64,000 nucleotides of DNA from Paramecium tetraurelia (lineage: Eukaryota > Ciliophora > Oligohymenophorea > Peniculida > Parameciidae): NCBI RefSeq assembly GCF_000165425.1, contig NW_001799533.1, positions 358,463 through 422,462 on the forward strand. The letters run 5' to 3'. The notes under the pieces were generated by a model. That model saw nothing but the letters and a program-made list of their open reading frames with translations, had not been told where the DNA came from and made no database searches. This document shows positions 1 to 12,533 of the stretch, piece after piece; the first letter of the stretch is position 1, and each line of letters opens with the position of its first letter. The position numbers and the translations under genes are program-made.

Positions 1-2339
1 CAATGGATAATATAATCATCAAAGTCTTATGAATATGTTAGCTAAATACTTTTCATATACAAGTAGTTTAGTTCAAAGAATCAAGATTATTGAAATTATA
101 TAACAAAAATTCCCTATTCTTGTAAATCAAGTTGAGGATTGGAAATAAATTGTTGAATATCTTTAATAAGAGTGTTTTAGTAGCAATCATTAAGTAAAAT
201 ATGATTTGATTTTTAAGTTTAGAATGTTATCTCTCCATGCCTTAAATTCCATAGTCCCAGTCCTGAAAGAATAATATAGCACTTTTCATATAGGAATTTT
301 TGATATTTTTATCAATGCCAGCTATTAGAAAGAACTATATATTGCTAGTCTCACATTACTAAATACAGTCAGACTCCATCATTCCTACTCATTTATGAAT
401 AAAATAGCTTAACTTCCTGAAATAAAGATATTCAAAACCAAAAAGCTCACAATACTTCTCAAATGTACATTAATGGCCAGGGCTTAATTTTGTAACACAT
501 TTTGATTTTATTGAATAGGTTTATTTGAATAACCAATCAGCGAATTGTTAGCAATTGTAAGACAACAGATAATTTCAGTACCTATGTCAAAAGAAGTGTT
601 ACATCTCTTATACAATTATCTTAAAATTGCTTCGCATTTCAAAGACTAAGAATCCTTCATTCTTAAAATTTTAACATCAGAAGAAACCATAAACTGTATT
701 GGATAATGTTCTGAAAAGATTCAAGAACTTTTTAGGCTAAGTTACAAACACTATAAATTAGAATTTAAAACAGTGTATATAATTTATGGAGATCAATACT
801 CAAAAAAAAATATAATAGAATCTATATTGTAATATGATAACTTATACAATTACACTCAAATTTTATCTACAGAAGACTTAATCTCCTTTCAGGACTTGCT
901 TTTTTATTCCTATGACTTTGCTTGTAATGAAATTGTCAAAACAGTAAGTGTTTAAACTGAATAAAAATTAATTCAGGTCTTGATCAAATTAGACCATCTG
1001 ATAGGATAATTATTCGAAAAATAGATTAACTTAAGCAAAAAACCTTTTTCCTCATCTCAGAAATGTTTGAACAAATTATTATTGCTTTCTGTTTAATTAC
1101 TATCTGCTTAAATTACGTTCACTGAATTCAAAGGAACCAACAGTTTAACTTTTATTTTAAGTTTACTTATAAAAAATTAAAATACCTATCTGATGTTATA
1201 ATCAATTAAGCTCTTACTTTCAATTAATTAAGTTGAATAAGCAACCTATTTGGCCTCTTAAATAAACAGCTAAAGTCCTTACACTTAAGTATTTTTGAGT
1301 TATCTAAAATCCTTATAAAACTCTGAAGAATTTACATATTGGAATGATTTCTAAATTAATTCAACCTAGCATTTGATTAGACAGGAAATTTATGATTATT
1401 ATCAAGAATTTGATAAATGTTTACAAGAAATATAAGAAATTGAAATAGACTAAGCAATGGCTATGGAATTATTTTAAAAAATTACCTATCTGCTAAACAA
1501 AACCACAATTTTAAGTGCGAAAATTGAGTTCTTTTCGAATAGAGCCTATGCAGAAGATGCTACCTTCTTTTAGTTCATTATTTTAGATAAGATAAATCTC
1601 TGTTTGTAAAGGAATTATCTAGACTTAGAAATAGAGTCTTTAAATTACGAGAATTCTAATCTTATAATTCAGAAACTAATTGAATATAACAAAAGTTTTT
1701 TTATTAAAAAATTCTTACCTAATTTAAGAAAAGACAAATTAAAAGAGTTTATCAAACAAATGAGAAATTCTATTTACAATTATCCAAAGATTCTACTATA
1801 ATTAATCTAAACACCAAACTTAGAGATTTAATGTTTTCAAGAAGATTAATAAGGATCGCATACTCTCTTAAGATTTTCAGCTCATCTAATCTCAAAAGAA
1901 AAAAAGGCAAACTGCAAATTGTTTTTGATTTACTCTATCAATAACTTTTAAGAAATCTAAGTTGAAATGATTATGAAAGAATAATCATGTAAATATTTGA
2001 ATATTAAATATAGCTCTTTTGAAAATTGTTGTTGAGGGTAATTCGACTATTGCATATCAATTAATTTGCAAATATTAAGGCATTTTGGTTCTGCAAACAG
2101 AAGTTTAAAACATGACTATCAATTGTGTATAAAATTGAATATTTTATTATATCAAGAATTTTTTATTTTTGTTTTTAAGTAAAGTATTCTAAAATATCCT
2201 CATTATAAAGCATTTATTGAATAAGTTAATTGAGTATAGAGCTTCATTATAATACTTCTCTATTTATAGAAGCATTTTAGTTGCCACTAATTTCAAGTAT
2301 TATCTTAGATTACTTTCATAAGGATATCCGTAAATGTGA
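1..2339 (+). CDS. Large helical protein of unknown function, 5' end outside window
   Basis: The frame is open from base 2, so the start lies to the left. It reads as a Leu/Ile/Lys-rich alpha-helical protein, possibly an armadillo/HEAT-like solenoid, with no family I recognise. A 27-nt intron at 492-518 removes an in-frame TGA. A second 25-nt intron (about 1989-2013) is needed because the old frame hits TGA at 2033; after splicing the frame continues through KIVVEGNSTIAYQL. A 30-nt intron 2127-2156 with an unusual AAG 3' end would carry the frame to TGA 2337-2339; without it the gene would stop at 2138. A further 33-nt GTAAGT...CAG segment near 930-962 could also be an intron, but it keeps the frame. 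Coding nature is likely; the exact 3' end is uncertain. Confidence 0.6.
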
Positions 2340-2451
2340 AATTAGATAAATATCTTGAATTTGAAGCGTAAGTAATACAATTTACATATGATATTAATTT
2401 AGTTTATAAAATTTAGTTGTATTATTCAATAAATTATAAAATTAACGACTT

Positions 2452-3403
2452 ATGAGTAATGCTGCAGAAAAAATAAGTGATCTATTCAATGTTTCATTAA
2501 CAGAGCTTGAAACAAATATTGTTGCAAGTGCTGTCAAATTCAACGCATAACCTTAGCGTTTGCTCGATGTATAATTTCTAATGATGTTGTTTAGGAATTA
2601 TAATAATCAGTGATGGATTTCAAGTCTAAATTCTATGAATCTCTACATAACTTATTACAGTTTATTGCTTAATTCAATAATGGCAAGGATATATTAAAAA
2701 TAACTCAATAAGTTGAAACTCACATAACAAAATTCAAATAATAACAACTTCTTATTTAGATGAAAGTAGTGCTAAATAGCAAATTAAAAGCTTTACTAGA
2801 AACATTCTGCGGAGAAAATTAGCAAAAATTTGAAGTATCAAAATTTATAAATATTGTAGGTCTAAAATTAAATCAAGCATCTCAAGGATTCCTTGTTTAA
2901 GATAGAAACAACTCTCATGGAATAGTAATAGCTTACATCGACTCCATAATAACATTTCATAACTCCATATCCAAAAAAGAATTTCATAACAGCATCATCT
3001 TAAGATATCTTGACACCAAATTTGAGTGACGAGGCCGAAATGAGAGGAAGAGGTTTCTTTATAACCCCTGAAAATAGATAACAACAGCCAAGATAATTTG
3101 ATCACTCTTAATAACAATTTTCTTCAAATGAAAGTTATTCTGTTTAACAGAACAAAACATTAAATTCTTTCGATAAAGAAAAATCAGAAGATAAAACTGA
3201 TCTACAAAGTCCATTTTTTGGATTACAATAAGGGAATACCTAATAACCCAAGTTATTTTAAAATGAAACTATGAATGATTATTTGCAAAGAGTCCCTCTT
3301 GATGAAGGTCCCCAAGAATCCCAACTATTGGATGAATCTACTCAAAATTTTCATTAAGAATAAATAACTAAAACTATATAATAATTACAATAACAACAGT
3401 AAC

Positions 3404-3437
<34 letters not shown>

Positions 3438-4020
3438 GCAATAATAATAATAACAACAATCACAATAGTAACAATAATAACTATAACAATAGTAATAATT
3501 ATAGCCATAATAATCTAATAAGAATCAATAAAAGGTACAGTCATAACCACAAAAATAATAGACCTAATGGTAAAATTTGCAATTACAGCAAACATTTTAA
3601 CATTTAGATTCGTTATAAACAACGCGAACAGAATAATTGGAAACATAAGCAAGAGTATCGACTCCAAAAGATAATTAAGCCTAAACTCGAAATTAATCAG
3701 TTGAACCAAATATTAGAGATATTTCATAGTCGCCTAATGGAAAGAGACTAATATAAACTTCAAAATCAAAGGAACCATTTTCAAGATGCCGATCCTCACT
3801 GGAAACAACAAATCTACTCCAAAAATTAAACTCTGTTGAGGCTTCAAAGTCTAGCAATAAGCTTAATAAATCAAAATCCAATAAAGAAAATTAATCTTAA
3901 CCTGTAGTTAAGTGTTCAAAACCAAGTAAGCCTCAAATTACTGTTTCAAAGCAAAAAAATTAAATCGCTACTAAACCCCAGTTATAGATCAACTTAGTTA
4001 AGAAATAAAAGTCAAATTGA
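2452..4020 (+). CDS. Gln-rich coiled-coil protein with polyQ tract
   Basis: ATG at 2452 lies 112 bp after the previous stop and TGA is at 4018-4020. Two canonical introns, 2569-2594 (26 nt) and 2835-2859 (25 nt), give an uninterrupted 505-aa protein. Without the second intron the frame stops at 3029 and one wrongly sees two genes. The N-terminal 170 residues are helical with coiled-coil character (MSNAAEKISDLFNVSLTELE). A low-complexity middle follows with a polyglutamine run written almost wholly as TAA/TAG/CAA (about 3380-3500). The C-terminal half is Ser/Lys/Pro-rich and looks disordered. No family is recognised. Confidence 0.75.
3380..3520 (+). repeat. (TAA)n/CAA polyglutamine-coding repeat
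   Basis: An almost pure run of ATA/TAA triplets, interrupted by CAA, CAG and TAG, lies in the reading frame of the surrounding gene. In the ciliate code it encodes a long glutamine tract. On the genomic level it is a trinucleotide microsatellite and so may vary in length between strains. Confidence 0.85.
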
Positions 4021-4585
4021 TTTATTCGTTAATTGTTTAGTATATTATAAAGCTTAAAATTATTTCGATAACTTTATATCAAGTATTTAATTTAATTAAA
4101 CTTCTAATTGTTTTGGGAATCATTAAAAATACCTTCTAAATTGATAAAAAAGAAAAAAAAGAGAAAATGTTTAAAACAGAAGAACAGATATATAAATAAA
4201 TAATAAGCCATATAATTTATTTATATTCTATTTTATGTATTTTATTGCTTAAGATTAAAATCTAAAATAATAAAAGTAAGAACCCTTTCTCAAAAATTTA
4301 GGAACTTATCTATAGCAGTGCTAATTCTCCAAAAAAGAGAAAATTAATTCACTACATTCTTATTTTCATATTTCTAAGGGATAATTATCATCTTCATATA
4401 TTTAGCCTAATATTTACATAAACCTTTAATAAATTAATAACTGACTCCAAACAAATTGTTATTAAGTTTAAACTATAAGCAATTCTTGATTCAAAGAATA
4501 TTTTTCTTCGGTTAATGCTTAATTTGTTAGTTTTAGTTTTCTTATTTGTTCATTTATACTTTCCTGTTATATATAATTAATTTAT
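4021..4585. other. Intergenic stretch, no convincing gene
   Basis: 565 bp of very AT-rich DNA between two + strand genes. A frame starting with ATG at 4167 stays free of TGA, but its composition is not convincingly coding, and open frames are common here because only TGA stops. A slightly less AT-rich patch at about 4280-4400 is unexplained. Confidence 0.5.
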
Positions 4586-6003
4586 ATGCTACCTAATTTA
4601 ATTAAACCGGACATAAAACCAAGATCATTTTCCCTTAATGTAGATTAATACTGGTTAAAGCATAAAGCAAAAAGGAATAATTCCCACTACTCTTATAAAA
4701 TAGTAGAAAAACTTCATTCTTAACCTACATCTAATGGGAATATAAATTTAGTTCCATAAAAGGAAATATCAGGGTCGTTAATAATTATTATAGCGAATGT
4801 CGAAGCCTTTTTAAAAGAAATAGCATCAAATCATAAATATTAATAGTTCTTAAAGTTCAAGGATTTTCTAAATGATAAATAGGTTACTTAATTTTTTCAT
4901 TACATATCGAATTTTCTGATAAATTTGTAGTGCTCTATTTTTGAACATCACTATTGTACTTTCTCACAAAATAATAAGGCTATTGATATTGTAACAGCGG
5001 ACAGTAAAACAGTTTATGAAGTTATTACAGAGTTTTTACATCGTCATCAAAAAAACCATGAAAACATATATATTTATGGGGGAGATTTTCAATTGATACA
5101 TAAGTCAGAGTTTCGATAAATTATTTATATTTCTGGAACAAGGATTGAAAAATAAATTAATAAAGATGTCAAAATGAATGATAAAATATTCCGATTTAAA
5201 ACTTAAATATAATGTTAATTAAACGATACTAATTCAGACGATGTTCTAATAGATCATAGAGTCTATCAAATTGGTATGCATAAGAAGAACAAAGAGATTA
5301 AATAGTATTTACAATAATAAAATAATGAGAAAAGAGAATTTGTTACAAAATAAGGTATGAATTTACTTAATATGAAGGGAAATCAAAAGAATTACAAATA
5401 AAGAAGATTAGTAGTAGTTAAAAAGAGAAAAAAATAGATTTGGCTTAAGAATTGCCATAAATTTGTGATTAAATTTATGAAAAGTTTAAAAGGCTATTTC
5501 ACATAGAATATATTATTGTAGATAGAGATGTTTTCTCTTAATTTTTATTGCTTTGTGAGCTCAGTATCTACTATTCCAAAAATTTAACTCTATAATAATA
5601 AATTTCTAGATTGAATGACGACAATGAGAAATTCAGATTACTTATAAACAATGTGCTTTATTTTGAATTCAAGATTCTAAAGAGTATGAATCTAAACTTA
5701 TAGAAATTGCAAAATAGTGTAACACAAACTTTATTGAAATTTATTAACCAAGATACAAAATGTTCAGATGCTTTAAACAAAATATACTGGAATGCATTTT
5801 TGAGATTCAAGACATTTTATATAGACTAAAAATGGACGAGCAGCGATTTTCGTTACTTTTTACTTCTACTTAACGAAGAATCTCCATTAACCTTATAGAT
5901 ATACTTGTAACTACCTCTAAGAGAATTATCCAAGACAATTTTCTCACTCAATGAAGACCTACTTTAATAAATAGTATGGCAAATTTTATATACTAAATAA
6001 TGA
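4586..6003 (+). CDS. Unknown helical protein
   Basis: ATG 4586 begins MLPNLIKPDIKPRSFSLNVD, the only one of three open frames with protein-like composition; it runs to about 5354. A 23-nt intron near 5355-5377 (ending AAG, so atypical) shifts the frame, which then continues to TGA 6001-6003, giving about 464 aa. The C-terminal half (KRLFHIEYIIVDRDVFSQFL and onward) is strongly helical, leucine-rich and free of Gly/Pro. No domain or family is recognised. The frames before and after the proposed intron are clearly coding; the precise splice is an inference. Confidence 0.6.
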
Positions 6004-6098
6004 TAATTATAAATTCAAGTTAATTTTTACTACGCATTAAAATAATCATTAATAGCTTTCGTTTTATTATTTCAAATCTAACAATTAAATTATTCCGA

Positions 6099-6416
6099 AT
6101 GATTTCTTCATCTCCTGGATTCAAATTAACAGCGATGACTCCTTTGAGTGTTCATCACAAAATAGAAATTATTGAAGACGAACCTTATGATTTAGAATTG
6201 GATCACTCTAAAATATCCTTTAATGAAAATATCGTCGTGTGTACATACAAACCAAGTTAGAGTGTTACAATGATTAAAAAGACAATTTTAAAGTTGAAAG
6301 GATAACCTAATACAGACTGGATAAATCCATGCCTTGGAACTGAAGAAATGAAGAGATAAATTTCTATATTGAGAGACTCCTAATCTTCAACCAGAATCTC
6401 TTCATTTTTCTTTTGA
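6099..6416 (+). CDS. Small unknown protein
   Basis: A single-exon frame of 105 aa from ATG 6099 to TGA 6414-6416, 95 bp after the previous stop. It is mixed in composition, with an acidic patch (IEIIEDEPYDLELDHSK) and a basic, Ser-rich tail. No family is recognised. A different frame (positions congruent to 2 mod 3) stays open from 6344 to about 6740, so a longer spliced gene cannot be excluded. Confidence 0.5.
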
Positions 6417-7359
6417 ACTTCTTTATATATATTATCTATAAATTACTAAAAACACATTAGAAACAGAAACATAAATAGCGAACTCTATTATCTGGTTTAA
6501 GATAATTCTTACGCGTATAATTATTGAATAATCATCGTAAAACTACAAATAGTTTATTCGTTCCAATTAAATCAATTAACGCAATTGGTTATTGGAAGCA
6601 ATTAGTGACTACAACACTTATATTCTATTTTCTAGTGAATCATATCATTTATTCTACTAGTTATTCTACTCCCTTTCCAATTTCTCTCTAAATTCTTTTT
6701 TGTAGTAAGTAAACCTACTTATGATTTATTCAGAATATTAAAACTTTTAAAGTATCGAGAATTATTGAAATTGTTCTAAGAGCATAAAGATTTTAATCAA
6801 CTAATTGTTATTTTTTATTTACTGTAATACTTTTTCTAACCAGATTAAACAAATGTATTTAATAAACAATATTAGAAGAACTAATAATAATAACTAATTA
6901 AATTTTGGATTTTAATATTTTAATATTTTCATTAAATATTTAAAATTATTCATTTCGTTAATTATAACTAAGTATATCCTTCAGAAAATGAATACTGCTT
7001 AAACTTATTATCATAAACACAAAAGAATTTCACAGATTATCCACCTAGTTTTATATTTTCTAACATAATATTATGAAGAATCAATGAATATTTGTTATAT
7101 TAGATCATAAGAACAATTTAAAGAGTATACTAAATTCGCATTAACTTTCTTCATTTAGAATTTGATCTTTACGTAAAGCATTAATAATTTAATTTTTATA
7201 TAACTAATTGAGGTATGCATATTTTTTAATTGATTCATAAATAAATATTCTTTATCAAAATTTTAAGTAGCATGTTATGAGGACTAAATTTTGTAAATTA
7301 GTTGATAATAAGCTGAGATAGGTTGAAGATGCTTTTTAATAAATTTAACAATTTTTATA
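6417..7359. other. Gene-poor stretch with weak coding signal
   Basis: About 940 bp between a + strand gene and the 3' end of SNRPC. A + strand frame from about 6422 reads plausibly (for example KTTNSLFVPIKSINAIGYWK near 6540-6600) and could be extended with two introns to about 7073. No start or family is evident, and chance open frames of this size are expected in this code. The 6900-7350 part is plain AT-rich DNA. I would not call a gene without transcript data. Confidence 0.35.
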
Positions 7360-7758
7360 TCAATATCTCATTTGCATTCCGGGGGGCATCATATTATAAT
7401 TCATAGGTTAATAGGCACCTTGAGGAGGGAGGATCAACGTAGGTTAGGGCATGTATTAGGTCCTTGTGCCACTCAATCCTAAACTATCAATAGTTTCTAC
7501 AAACGCAGGAGTTAGGAGACCTTAAAAGACTGAAGAGTGTGTAATGAGTAATCTTTTGATAGTGTCCTTAGAGATGAAGGTTGGGATGATATTTTTCTAA
7601 AAGGATGCTTTCAATTAATCTACTAAATCACTCATTACAGCTCTATAATAGTCTTCTCTAGCACTGATATGCTTTTTTCCGAGGGAGTGTTGTTTTCTTC
7701 CACTTGGAGATGAGTGAGTTAGATAAATTCCACAATATTCACAATAAAACTTAGGCAT
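7360..7758 (-). CDS. SNRPC: U1 small nuclear ribonucleoprotein C
   Basis: Intronless 132-aa protein starting [20 protein letters not shown]. This is the N-terminal U1-type C2H2 zinc finger of U1-C: Cys6, Cys9 and a downstream His pair in [11 protein letters not shown]. In the family this finger helps the U1 snRNP contact the 5' splice site. The C-terminal part is Pro/Met/Gln-rich and ends [10 protein letters not shown], as in other U1-C proteins. Length is typical for a small U1-C. The initiator Met is conserved across the family, which fixes the start. Confidence 0.93.
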
Positions 7759-7841
7759 ATTTAAAATAAATAATAAAAAATATATTTATTGTGTAGTGTA
7801 TTAAAAAATAGTTATTAAAAGTAATTAATAATATATAACTT

Positions 7842-8607
7842 ATGCAAGGTGCAAGGTTTGTGGAGACAAATTTGGTATAGAAAATGTTGAGAAATCAGAA
7901 CTATGATTTCCACAAAAAGAAGTTAGATGAAATCTAGACGGAGTAATGATATTCTTGTATGGCTAATAGCAAAAAGGGAAGATTTGCATTTAAGGATCTG
8001 CCCGTCCTGAGTAAAACGCAACAGATCAAGGCATAATCTTCTAGGTTTTAGAAATCGGAATAAAGAAAAAGAATTGATGAATAGAATTAATATCTGAGTT
8101 CTCATATAATTGAAATATAGGAGGGTAAGAACTCTTAATTCAGATCGATATGGACAGTGTAGAACTTAAGAGAGAAAGCATATGTAAAGGATTTCAAGAG
8201 ACTTTTTAGGCTGACACTTCTCAATGGTGTGAGAATGCCTTGGGTAAAAGACTTCATTCCCCTTTGAGGAGGAAACAGTAGCAGAAGATTGATGAAGAAA
8301 ACCAGGAACTACAGAAAAGACTTGAATTAACCAAACAAATCTTATTAGAAAAGTAACAGGAACAAATCTCTAAATACGAAAAGCTTCGTGATCACATGAC
8401 TCGTGTATAAAAGACTTATAAAGCTAGATAAAATCTAAGGGACCTAATTCTCCCATGATGAATACTCACTTTCCATCAGTAAAGAGCAAAAGCACTACTC
8501 ATTTGATAAACAAGCCATTCTAATCTGATTCACTGATACAAAATAGCAAAATGAATGACTTGTTAAAGTCAGAAATCAATATCAGCAAAATATCCAAAAT
8601 AGAATGA
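7842..8607 (+). CDS. Small coiled-coil protein, unknown
   Basis: Starts MQGARFVETNLVQKMLRNQN at 7842 and ends at TGA 8605-8607, about 230 aa. Introns are at 7943-7969 (27 nt) and 8405-8427 (23 nt); a third of 23 nt, beginning GTT, is needed near 8088-8110 to keep frame. The centre (about residues 110-180) is a Lys/Glu/Gln-rich coiled coil (RRKQQQKIDEENQELQKRLE). The tail is Ser/Lys-rich and disordered. No homologue is recognised; the shape is that of a small cytoskeletal or ciliary protein. Confidence 0.65.
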
Positions 8608-8669
8608 ATTATATATCTATCCAATTATTAATATAATTTATTTACATATATCTTAGAGCATAACAAACA

Positions 8670-11600
8670 ATGAGTGGATTCACACATTATAAGATAGAAA
8701 CTACAGAATAGAGAGGAGATGGGTATCCTTCGTAGAGAAGTATATAATAATACGGGAACACATAAATCAAGTGAATAATTATAATATTTCCTAGGAATGA
8801 GGAGTACCGAATTTAAGTTACTTCTCCAGTCACAGAACAAATTGTGATAACCGATTAGTCCTCTTTTTAGAAAATAATTGAAGCAAAAGAAAGAGGTAAA
8901 TGTATTCGTTATATTAAAGAAATAACAAATCTGAGGGAAAGTGTAAAATCGTTAAACAATCAAATATAAGACTAATTGAAGGAGTTGGAAATCTGGAAGA
9001 ATAAATGCAGACAACTGCAATCTGATAAAGGGTTCAGTCGAATAACCACAACTGGTTAATAATCAAACGATTGGGAATTACTATAATTAAAAGAAGAAGT
9101 CAATAAATTAAGGTCGGAGAATAACGAATACAAATTTAAACTAGAGAGGAATGTTAGTGTGGTCTCAAATGATTATGAAGTGAATCAATTGAAACTGTAA
9201 ATCAAATCTTTGGAAGAACAACTCAGATCCAAATCATCTGTTACTTAATACACATCATTCAATAATAATTCTCAAGAAGTCAATCAATTGAAGGATCAAA
9301 TTAGAGTACTTACCTAAGAAAACGAAGACCTGATAAAGGCTAAGAACTTGCTCAATCAATAATTTCAGCAATCCTAAATCTAATGGCAACAAAGTGCTTT
9401 TAGAAGTACTTAAAATCAGGATTCCGAATAATCAAGAGCACTCTAAAATGAGAGGGATGATTTAAGAAGAAAAGTGAAGGTCTAAGAAGAAAGAATTGCC
9501 GAATTGTAATAAGAAGTTTAAAGGTTAAACTTTAATTGTGATTCTTACATTTAAGAAATACAGCAATCCTAATTTAGACTAAGTTCAAAGAATTAAAATT
9601 AAGAGATTGAGGGCTATTTGAAAAGGATATCAGCCTTATAACATGAAGTCTTGGTGTGGCAAGATCGTTACAAAGCCAAAGAAGTCTAGGAACTATCACA
9701 TGCTCAAGAGTAGAAGGTAGCATAAAAGGACAATCAGATTCAGTTTTTATAAGAGAGAATAAAATAATATGAAGGCTAAATGGACTAATTGAGATTTGAA
9801 ATTGACAAATAGAGAAAGGAATTCGATGGATAAAGAGCAACCTATGACAGTAGAAGAACAGATTAAGGAGAAGTGGAGAGTTTGAGAAGAAAGATTGCAG
9901 AAATGGAATCAGATATTTAGATTTTGATTGCTGATCTTCAAGAAAGAGATTAAAGAATAAGCATAACATAGAATGAATATGAGGAGGAAATTAGGATCTT
10001 GAAGAATTAAGGTTAAGTATAATACTAGACTGAAATCAATAAATTAAAAGAAGAAAGAGAAAAGTACAGACTAGACTATGAAAGATTGTCGAATGACTAT
10101 ACAAATATTTAGAGACAAAGCGAATAATATAAGAGCAATTCTTATGAAGTGGATTCATTAAAGTAGAGAATCATCGAGTTAGAATCGCAATTGAGAAATG
10201 CTTCAAATCAATATCAATCTCTACAAGGTTAATACTCTTAATTGTAAATTTAATACTAAAGCTCACAATAATCATAGTAATCTTAATTTTAATTAATAAG
10301 CATTCGAGAGGATTATTAAAAATTGTAATCCCAATTCAGTTAACTGTAATAAGAGAACATGTCATTGAAATAATAGAAATAATAAATAGAAAGCAATTCC
10401 TATTAATATAAGAATATTCAAAGCGATTATTAAGCTCTTCAAGACAGATACAATCAATCACTGAATGAAATCTAATAACTAAATGAGTAAATAAGGAAAT
10501 ATAGAAATGATTACGATTCATTGAATCAAAATTACATTCAATATTAAAGGGATAGTGAAATCAAGTTTACTCAAACAAGTAATAAGGAACTAGACATTAT
10601 GAAATCTCGAATTTCGTAGTATGAGCAATAGATTTAACAATTAAGAAGTTAATTGTCTAACTAAGAAAGCTAATTGGAATAGTAATTTAAGGAGAGATTG
10701 AGAGTTGAAATGTATTAAATTGAACAGAAAGCAAGTAGTCAAAGTAATATGGAATTGCAATCATTATAAAATAAGTATAATTAATTGAAGACTTAATATG
10801 ATTAATTGTAATTTAGATATCAGGAATAAAGTAATCAAATATTGGTGGTTAAGGAGAAGAGCACAAGGGAAAGTTAATTTGAAATTTAGAGTCTAAGAGA
10901 TCAACTATAATAGTATAAATAGTCGAATATGCAATTGAATTAGGATATTTCGATTTTGAAAGAATAAATTACAAAGTATAGAATGGATGTGGAATAGTCG
11001 AATCAAAAGTATATTTTGATTTAGAGGGAAAGTGAAATGAACAAATAAAACATTGGAGAAGTTGAAAAGTTGATGGCTAGAATAAGAGAATTGGATTTTG
11101 AGTGTCAGTAGAAGAATCAGTAAATAAGTAAATTGTAGATGGATATGAGAAATTAAGAAATCGGGATAAGAAATGAATTGGAATAATAGTTTATTTCTAG
11201 ATTGATGATTGAGAGACAAAATTTGGAGAGCAAATTGTCAACTTAAAGTTCAGCTGAGACTCAAAATTTATAATATCAATTGAAATCATTGCAGTAGGAA
11301 TTGAGTTAATATAAATAAAGATACTCACAATTGGAGCAATAATTTAATTAATCTAAAATAGAGATTACTTAATTTAGATCTCAGTAGTCGAATGTGAATT
11401 TGGAGTAAGTTAAGCAATTGCAATTGAGGATAACTGAGTTAGAACATGAGAACCAGACTCTGAATGTAGAAATTGAGAGACAGAGGAACATCAGAAAGGA
11501 GCAAGAGAATAAAATTTAAGTGTTGATTACCAACATAACCAATTATGAATCAAAATTACATATTTTGGAATAAGAGAATGCCAGATTAGAAGCCAAGACT

Positions 11601-12006
11601 AAAAAATAAATAGTAATCGAGAAGCCCGTTGATTAGTACATTGTAAATCAACTGTTGGGATAACCAAGTTCTTAAATTAAGACTAATATCATTACCACTA
11701 CTACTACAAATGTCTAAAATGTTTAAGGCAGTGGTATAGTAACTAGACAATCTGGGATGAATCAGATAAGTTAGGTTCCATCGACTTATAACTAGTATTA
11801 TGATTAGCATAGATTGCAATCGCAGAATGAAACAAAGCAATCTCAATTTTCTTAGAGAATGTAAAGTCCACAACCTTAGGTTTCAAATTATTTGAGTCCA
11901 GACAAGAAGTAAAGTTTGTTTTATATAATTTATTAGTTTTTAAACTCAAAAGATTACGACTACAAAGAGTGTTAAATAAGCAATTATGTCATCAGCGAAT
12001 TAATGA
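8670..12006 (+). CDS. Very long Gln/Glu-rich coiled-coil protein
   Basis: A 1,094-aa protein, nearly all coiled coil and extremely rich in Gln, Glu, Lys, Asn and Ser; hundreds of its codons are TAA or TAG. ATG 8670 is followed by an in-frame TGA at 8772. This is removed by a 24-nt intron 8771-8794 which begins GTG rather than GTA. A second 28-nt intron near the 3' end leads to TGA 12004-12006. The N-terminal 40 residues and the C-terminal roughly 150 residues (Thr/Asn/Gln-rich) are not coiled coil. It looks like a structural cytoskeletal, basal-body or filament protein, but no family is recognised. The 3' end faces the convergent gene at 12051, 44 bp away. Confidence 0.85.
8771..8794 (+). other. 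Intron with GTG 5' end
   Basis: 24 nt beginning GTGAAT and ending CCTAG. Its removal is required because the flanking frames are continuous and coding while the unspliced reading stops at TGA 8772-8774. Most Paramecium introns begin GTA, so this is an unusual donor. Confidence 0.65.
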
Positions 12007-12050
12007 ATGATGAATTTATAAAATCATATTTATTTTTAATAAAATGATTT

Positions 12051-12518
12051 TCATTGACTTAATGGTTCACTAAATTTATGCTTTAATAGGAAGTTAGAGT
12101 TGTATTTGTGCAGTGTAAAGAAAGAGTAAAATGAGTCGGTGGTTGATTGAGTTTTAGTCTTCTGTCCTTGAGATCTATTAGTGTTCGGAGGATCAATATG
12201 AAGGTATGCACAAATCTTCTAATTTGTGGGAATCTTTAATGAAGGCTTAACTAACTACTTATTTTTTATTTCTCTATTTGATTAATAACATGGTTTATTG
12301 AGCAATTTCCCAAGAGAATTTCTCTCTTTGAAATAAGGAGCAAAAACTTCTTCATTCCTTATTAAACTATTGATTGGATGTGAGGGCTGGTTGAGACTGT
12401 CTTAAATAACAGTCCTTCTGAATAGTTTGTTGTATTGATTGTGTGGTTTCTTGAGAAGGTGGGATTTACGATAGTAGATAGTTTCATTCTTCAATAAATC
12501 ATTAATTTGTGAACTCAT
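12051..12518 (-). CDS. Small basic protein, unknown
   Basis: Intronless frame of 155 aa starting MSSQINDLLKNETIYYRKSH and ending with TGA at 12051-12053. It is Lys/Asn/Ser-rich with scattered aromatic residues, mostly predicted disordered, with no signal peptide or membrane segment. Its start lies only 15 bp downstream of the UFD1 stop on the same strand, so the two are tightly packed, although co-transcription is not implied. No family is recognised. Confidence 0.7.
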
Positions 12519-12533
12519 TATATTATATTAATA

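Noticed and set aside
3027-3040. Stop at 3027-3029 and new ATG at 3040 suggesting two genes
   Set aside because: A perfect 25-nt intron at 2835-2859 moves the frame so that the protein continues through both parts; it is one gene.
7381-7386. G-run near the start of the U1-C 3' region as a telomere-like signal
   Set aside because: It is the reverse of Pro codons (MMPPGM) in SNRPC; Paramecium telomere repeats (mixed G4T2/G3T3) are not present.
9574-11949. Minus-strand standard-code ORFs over the long coiled-coil gene
   Set aside because: They are antisense shadows of the + strand gene, which is open for 1,094 codons in the ciliate code.
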